Below are positions 9,901 through 13,802 of a stretch of 13,802 nt of DNA, piece by piece. Numbering within the stretch: the stretch's first letter is position 1; the number at the start of each line of letters is the position of its first letter. The notes under the pieces were generated by a model. The model saw only the letters and a program-made list of their open reading frames with translations, ran no database searches and was not told the DNA's origin. A program made the translations under genes and the position numbers. Source of the DNA: Cerioporus squamosus (lineage: Eukaryota; Basidiomycota; Agaricomycetes; Polyporales; Polyporaceae); NCBI GenBank assembly GCA_022592435.1, contig JABYQS010000761.1, positions 1-13,802 on the forward strand. The letters run 5' to 3'.

Positions 9901-11062
9901 AGATTGACGTCGACGCTGTCGCGCACCAGGGCCGCCTCCTGCTCCACGCTATCTCTGAGCACGTCGAGAACGCCGGTGTCCACTCTGGCGATGCCACACT
10001 CGTCCTTCCTCCCTTCTCCCTCACGGATGACGAGATGGTCCGCCTGAAGCAGATTGCAGAGAAAGTTGCCGCCGCATTCGAGATCTCCGGCCCGTACAAC
10101 ATGCAGGTCATCCGCAAGCCGTCCGAGCAGCCCGGCGAGCCGGCTGAGTTCAAGGTCATCGAGTGTAACTTGCGCGCGTCGCGTTCGTTCCCCTTCGTCT
10201 CGAAGGTTCTGGGCAGGAACTTCATCGACACTGCGACCGCGGCCATCGTGGGGCAAGACGTGCCTGAGCCGGTGGACATCATGGCGGAGAAGCGTGATTA
10301 CACTGCAGTCAAGGTCTCGCAGTTCTCGTGGACCCGGCTTGCAGGCGCGGACCCCTTCCTTGGTGTTGGTGCGTGACTGATGCTTTTGTATCAAGCCCAT
10401 GACGGAAGCTAACATCGTTGATCGTTCTTCCCCGCAGAGATGGCCAGTACGGGCGAAGTTGCAAGCTTTGGCAGGGACATCCAGGAGGCGTACTGGGCAG
10501 CTCTTCTCAGCACGACTGGCTTCAAGAAGCCGCGGCCCGGAACTGGCGTGCTCATCGGCGGAGACATCACGAAGCCCGAGATGGCCACGATCGCGAAGCA
10601 GCTCATTGACCTCGGCTTCAAGCTGTACTGCTCTTCTCCAGTCGTGGAGGAGTTCCTGAACAACCTCCCGTACGTGTCGGCGAAGCGGATCTTCTTCCCG
10701 AAGCAGGACAAGCGGCTGCTGCGCGAGGTGTTCGACGAGTACGATATCGAGTGCGTGATCAACCTCGCGAAGGCGCGTGGGAAGGATGCCACGGACGAGG
10801 ACTATGTAGCGCGGCGGTGAGTTTTCAGTCCTCTGCAGCTTCTTGCACGTGTGCACGTCCAGTGGTTCTGATGCTGATACGCCTGCCACTCAGAAACGCG
10901 GTTGACTTCGGTCTGCCATTGTTGAACAACGCACGTTGCGCCCAGCTCTTCGTCGAGAGTCTGGCCAAGAAGATCCCGGAGGGCGGCCTGAGGCCATACA
11001 CTGAAGGCCGTATTCCATCCGAGGTCAAGTCATGGGGCGAGTGGATTGGTTCCCGCCCGTGA
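6996..11062 (+). CDS. CPA2: Carbamoyl-phosphate synthase, arginine-specific large chain
   Basis: With its glutaminase small subunit it makes carbamoyl phosphate from glutamine-derived ammonia, bicarbonate and two ATP for arginine synthesis. Exons: 6996-7643, 7801-8060, 8115-8356, 8407-8845, 8898-9447, 9498-9693, 9746-10368, 10438-10816, 10894-11062. They total 1168 codons if one missing C near 7241 is allowed. The first ~53 residues carry many Arg, no Asp/Glu and an [11 protein letters not shown] segment, so mitochondrial import is likely. Then: pre-ATP-grasp ([18 protein letters not shown] from 92), ATP-grasp 1 (GGLGSG 254-259, [24 protein letters not shown]), oligomerisation region (IDKWFLYK near 530), second synthetase half ([15 protein letters not shown] from 636, [22 protein letters not shown]) and a C-terminal MGS-like domain (from about 1020). 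It stands alone, with no fused pyrimidine-pathway domains, which points to the arginine enzyme. The frame breaks once, inside CCCC at 7238-7241; the rest is intact, so a sequence error is the likeliest explanation. Confidence 0.93.
7238..7241 (+). other. Apparent -1 frameshift in exon 1 of CPA2
   Basis: Upstream of this C run the good frame encodes the presequence and [16 protein letters not shown]. Downstream the conserved [16 protein letters not shown] block is in the frame one base earlier. Reading five C instead of four joins them as KIPRPDVKK without loss. No GT..AG pair of length 3n+2 fits between the two blocks while keeping both. Confidence 0.8.
7724..7735. promoter_or_regulatory. E-box palindrome in CPA2 intron 1
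   Basis: GATCACGTGATC is a perfect 12-bp palindrome centred on CACGTG, the binding core of bHLH factors such as Cbf1/Pho4 in yeasts. It lies in the first intron, which at 157 nt is two to three times longer than the other eight. A regulatory role is inference. Confidence 0.25.
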
Positions 11063-11257
11063 AGTTATGACAAGTGGGTCGTTCGAGAAACGGTTTCACA
11101 AAAGATCTGAACTCTACGCGACGGACCTGTGTATATGACCAGGACAATGCTCTCAAGCAAAAGTACTGTAGCTAGAAATGCTCCATCTGTACATGTTACG
11201 ACTAATCCATAGACTACACAACGATCCCCTCCCGTGCACGGTGGTATGTGTCCACTT
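11063..11257. other. Convergent 3' gap
   Basis: The stretch holds the 3' ends of two facing genes, the carbamoyl-phosphate synthase and the FAD oxidase. It has TGTA-containing segments near 11129, 11165 and 11188 that could serve as cleavage/polyadenylation signals, but no AATAAA. No gene is seen. With only 195 bases between stop codons, the two transcripts probably overlap at their ends. Confidence 0.45.
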
Positions 11258-12931
11258 TCATGCGGGCAGGAGGTCCTCTGGCGTGCAGAGTTCGTCGAGT
11301 ATCAGCTCCGCGGGTGGATTGAGACGGACTTCGGGCTCTGTGACATCGTGCTCGTGCAGACGGTTGACGGCGAATTTCTTCACCAATTCTGGTGGTAGCT
11401 TCCCCTCGATGGCATCGGCGACGAGGCGGCCAATGTTTGGCAGGAACTGGGGCACATGTAAGTGGAGTGCCTTCTTCACCAGTGGTTCGAACGCTGATGA
11501 ACGAACCTTATACGCGTGTCCACTTCCAGACGTGGCCATGAACACATTCCCGATATCCGGATGAGCACCGATCACCCAGTCGTCGTTGGTAGAGTCGGTG
11601 TACCTAAAGAGGGCCCAGACGATCATATATGAACTTCTCTTCTCGTTGAAAGGTGTGCGAATAAAAGTCCTACCAGCAGAGCCGCGTTCCGCTGAATGGC
11701 TTCTTGGCCAGGTCGGGGTAGATGTTCGCGAGCTCGCTCCTGAGTTTTCGCACAGAGGACTTCGGGATGCGCAGTCCGTCAATGCCATCTGAGACCACCG
11801 TGCGCGGCGTTGATACGAAGATGTCGGAATGCTCTGGCTTGATCTTCTGTACGAATCCTCCGGTGTGGATGGCGAGTTTCATGATGTTCTCGTGGTTGGG
11901 CTGCACACGGTGTAGATGTCAGTCGGCGCTGTTCCGTGCACCTCGCAGGCACGCTCGCTCACCGGGAAGATGTAGAAGCCTGAGTGGAAATCGAGGTAGA
12001 CTGGGCACTGTCTATATCGGTCGGCTTCCTCGGGTGTTAGTTGGACGAAGGTCACGGTTTGTCTATCAGATGCGTGCAGAAGCGTTAGCAGGCTGATTCG
12101 AGTGGGGGAATGACAGGCGTCTCACCCGGTGGCGAGACATTGCCCGTCTAGACCTAATTCTGGGAACGCGGACGCTGTCCAAGAGCCGACAGCCAGCACG
12201 ACCAAGTCCGCCTCGAGGACGCTACCGTCGGCGCAACGAACCCCGGCGGCCTTCCCATCAGTCTTCAGCAGTTCTACGGCCGCCTTGCCTGGGATGATCT
12301 TCCCACCGAGAGAAGTCACCTTGGCCATCATACGTTCGACGCCTTGCGAAGCGAAGGCCCACCCGCCGTCGTGGTTGAGGAAGCCTCGAGCATTGTCCGG
12401 GACGAAGACGTTGACGTCGGCGGGGAAGATGCTCCGGACGGCTCTTGGGGTTGGCAGTTCGTCGACGCGTGCACCTTGTGCAATGTCGTTCTTGTACGCC
12501 TCATCGATGTAGCTGTCTTGCCCCTGCATCGCGCAGTACACCCCGGATCTGAAATGATTACTGGTGAGTGAAGTTGTCCCGCATGATCGAACGTCCGCTT
12601 GGACGTACTCGTGGTAAGTGTCACCCCATTCTTCGGCAACCTTCCAGGCGGCGATGGCTTCGCGTGCCAGAGCCGTGTAGAAAGGGTCAGCGTAGGAGCT
12701 TCTAACAACTATTAGCGCACCCAGGGGTCAGACGGCAGACAACATATATGGTAGCAAACACGCACTTTTGTTTTTGTCGGTACTTGCAGCATCCGGTGCC
12801 GGCAGCACGGGCGAACGATCTATGACAGTGACATTCTTGTATCCTCTATTGAGGAGGTGAGAGGCCGTGGAGAGACCAAACACTCCTGCGCCGACGATCA
12901 AGATCTGACTCTCGGGACCGCCGGTAGTCAT
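11258..12931 (-). CDS. FAD-dependent saccharopine/pipecolate/sarcosine oxidase family
   Basis: A flavin amine oxidase of the DAO fold that oxidises secondary amino acids, releasing hydrogen peroxide. Exons in reading order: 12931-12766, 12708-12609, 12548-12126, 12062-11963, 11900-11674, 11603-11507, 11446-11258, giving 433 residues. Marks: N-terminal Rossmann motif GAGVFG (14-19), a VIDRSP acidic strand end, STDKNKIVRSSYAD near the flavin, [44 protein letters not shown] (K271, matching the oxygen-activating Lys of monomeric sarcosine oxidase), RLCWYTD (C338, matching the Cys that bonds FAD covalently in this family) and [14 protein letters not shown] around K371. These blocks and the length fit the S. 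pombe Fap2 group (L-saccharopine/L-pipecolate oxidase) best. Fructosyl-amino-acid or sarcosine oxidase cannot be excluded, so substrate is open. The C-terminus ends LLPA with no SKL-type peroxisome signal. Introns are 57-70 nt; the sixth has no stop and is a multiple of three. Confidence 0.9.
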
Positions 12932-13689
12932 GCTAATGAGGAGCTGCTTGAAGGGTAGACAGTTGACTATGAGGTTACTGTTTCACAGTGGTCTGCCAGG
13001 TCTACGTCGCCTAATATGAGTTTCGACCGTCGTCGCAAGAGGTAGGATATGACTCACCTCAGTAATCAGCGCTCAGCACCCGATCAGTTGTGACTCGCTT
13101 GTACGCGCGGAAGATTGACAAGGAGGTCGCTCGTCAGTCGACGACAAACGCCAAATGCTCTCACTAAAGCAGATGAGCTTTGAGTCGAGATTCTCGCAAC
13201 GCCGTACGATGCGTTCTTGATGCGTTCCAGATCGAAGATGTCCCCGGCCGTCTCAGGCCGTCGTAGGCCTACCCAAGATCCCGCCGGGCCTAGTATAGTA
13301 CGCTAGACGCCTAAGGGAAGATAAGTACATACTGAAGAAACCTTTTGACCGTCTCGGTCACCTCCTCTTGCCAATTAAGATCGCACGATCGTAGGAAACA
13401 GTCGACAGAAAAGTAGAGACGGTGGCGGAAAGGGCGGCGTCCCGACTACATAGGAGGCGCCGGACCGTGGCGGAGTCTACCTGAACCAATCCGCCCTACG
13501 ACAATGAAGAGTTCCGGAAATTATGAGAATAACCTTATAAAGATACAGTTGATCCACTGAGAATGAGAAAGGAATTTGTGCGCACTTCAGCGGGTCGCCA
13601 GATAGGCTAGCCACTGAGGTACAGGTGTGCCGGCGGTGAGTGTGGGGGGCACTGAGAAAGCGAGACCATGATCGAGTGAGGACGTCAAG
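12932..13689. other. Upstream region of the FAD oxidase gene
   Basis: No gene is seen in this stretch between two minus-strand genes. It should hold the promoter and leader of the oxidase and the 3' flank of the gene to the right. A TATAA lies at about 13535-13540, some 600 bases from the oxidase start, too far for a normal core promoter without a long leader. A GAG/GTGAGT donor on the minus strand at 13057, with several AG acceptors closer to the ATG, allows a 5' UTR intron. Confidence 0.4.
13050..13056. promoter_or_regulatory. TGACTCA, Gcn4/Cpc1 site or leader splice donor
   Basis: This is the exact consensus of the general amino-acid control bZIP factor, 119 bases upstream of the oxidase start. 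The same bases on the minus strand, with their flank, read TGAG/GTGAGTCA, a strong 5' splice site. Both readings suit the position and they cannot be separated from sequence alone. Confidence 0.3.
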
Positions 13690-13802
13690 TCAATCACTGT
13701 CATCGTCGACCGGCTGGGTGAGGATGCTCAGCACGCTGATCATGTCCTGTTCCTCCTCCTCCTCATCGATCCCGGTCATTGACCGTTCCTCTGCGACCTT
13801 CC
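13690..13802 (-). CDS. C-terminal end of an unidentified acidic protein (partial)
   Basis: Read on the minus strand from the window edge, one frame stays open for 36 codons and ends with TGA at 13692-13690. The other two minus-strand frames close quickly. The peptide begins KVAEERS, has a run of five Glu coded by GAG/GAA (plus strand TCC repeat at 13751-13764), then DMISVLSILTQP and an acidic tail VDDDSD. Such a Glu/Asp-rich tail is common in nuclear or regulatory proteins, but I do not recognise the family. The gene continues beyond the window, so its start, length and function are unknown. Same orientation as the FAD oxidase, with about 760 bases between them. Coding status is inferred from frame openness and composition only. 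Confidence 0.45.
   Translation of the reverse strand, partial: KVAEERSMTGIDEEEEEQDMISVLSILTQPVDDDSD

Noticed and set aside
9651..10889. 412-codon open frame on the minus strand opposite CPA2 exons 6-8
   Set aside because: It is antisense to well-conserved exons, crosses the CPA2 intron 7, and its composition follows from the GC-rich third positions of the real gene. No family motif is seen.
11447..11506. Reading the 20 in-frame codons as part of the oxidase protein
   Set aside because: Canonical intron ends and restoration of the GHAYK/FLPNIG block on removal make an intron far more likely.

Overview
The window reads as nuclear DNA of a filamentous basidiomycete, most likely an Agaricomycete. 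The genes are GC-rich, interrupted by many 50-77 nt GT..AG introns with CTRAY-type branch points, and include a fungal-type phenylalanine ammonia-lyase and an arginine-specific carbamoyl-phosphate synthase large chain with a mitochondrial presequence. Species cannot be told from the sequence alone.

Layout: (1) 1-1842 holds no gene I can recognise. (2) 1843-1991 is a compact promoter/leader with a 14-bp palindrome, a TATA box and a pyrimidine-rich tract. (3) 1992-4616 (+) is a six-exon phenylalanine ammonia-lyase gene of 742 codons that looks intact. (4) 4617-6979 is about 2.4 kb with no recognisable gene. (5) 6996-11062 (+) is a nine-exon CPA2/ARG-3-type carbamoyl-phosphate synthase large subunit (1168 codons once a single missing base is allowed for). 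Its reading frame breaks in a run of C at 7238-7241, just before the first catalytic domain. (6) 11063-11257 is a short convergent intergenic gap. (7) 11258-12931 (-) is a seven-exon FAD-dependent amine/imino-acid oxidase (433 codons), closest to the fungal saccharopine/pipecolate oxidase (Fap2) group. (8) 12932-13689 is intergenic. (9) 13690-13802 (-) is probably the acidic C-terminal end of another minus-strand gene running off the window.

All three full genes act in amino-acid nitrogen metabolism: phenylalanine deamination, carbamoyl phosphate for arginine, and oxidation of secondary amino acids. They are separately promoted and in mixed orientation, so I read this as neighbourhood rather than a dedicated cluster. 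I see no mobile element, tRNA, rRNA or CRISPR array. I found no convincing previously undescribed system. The most useful second looks are the frameshift in the carbamoyl-phosphate synthase, an in-frame stopless intron in the oxidase that is easy to misannotate as coding, and several palindromes at promoter positions.
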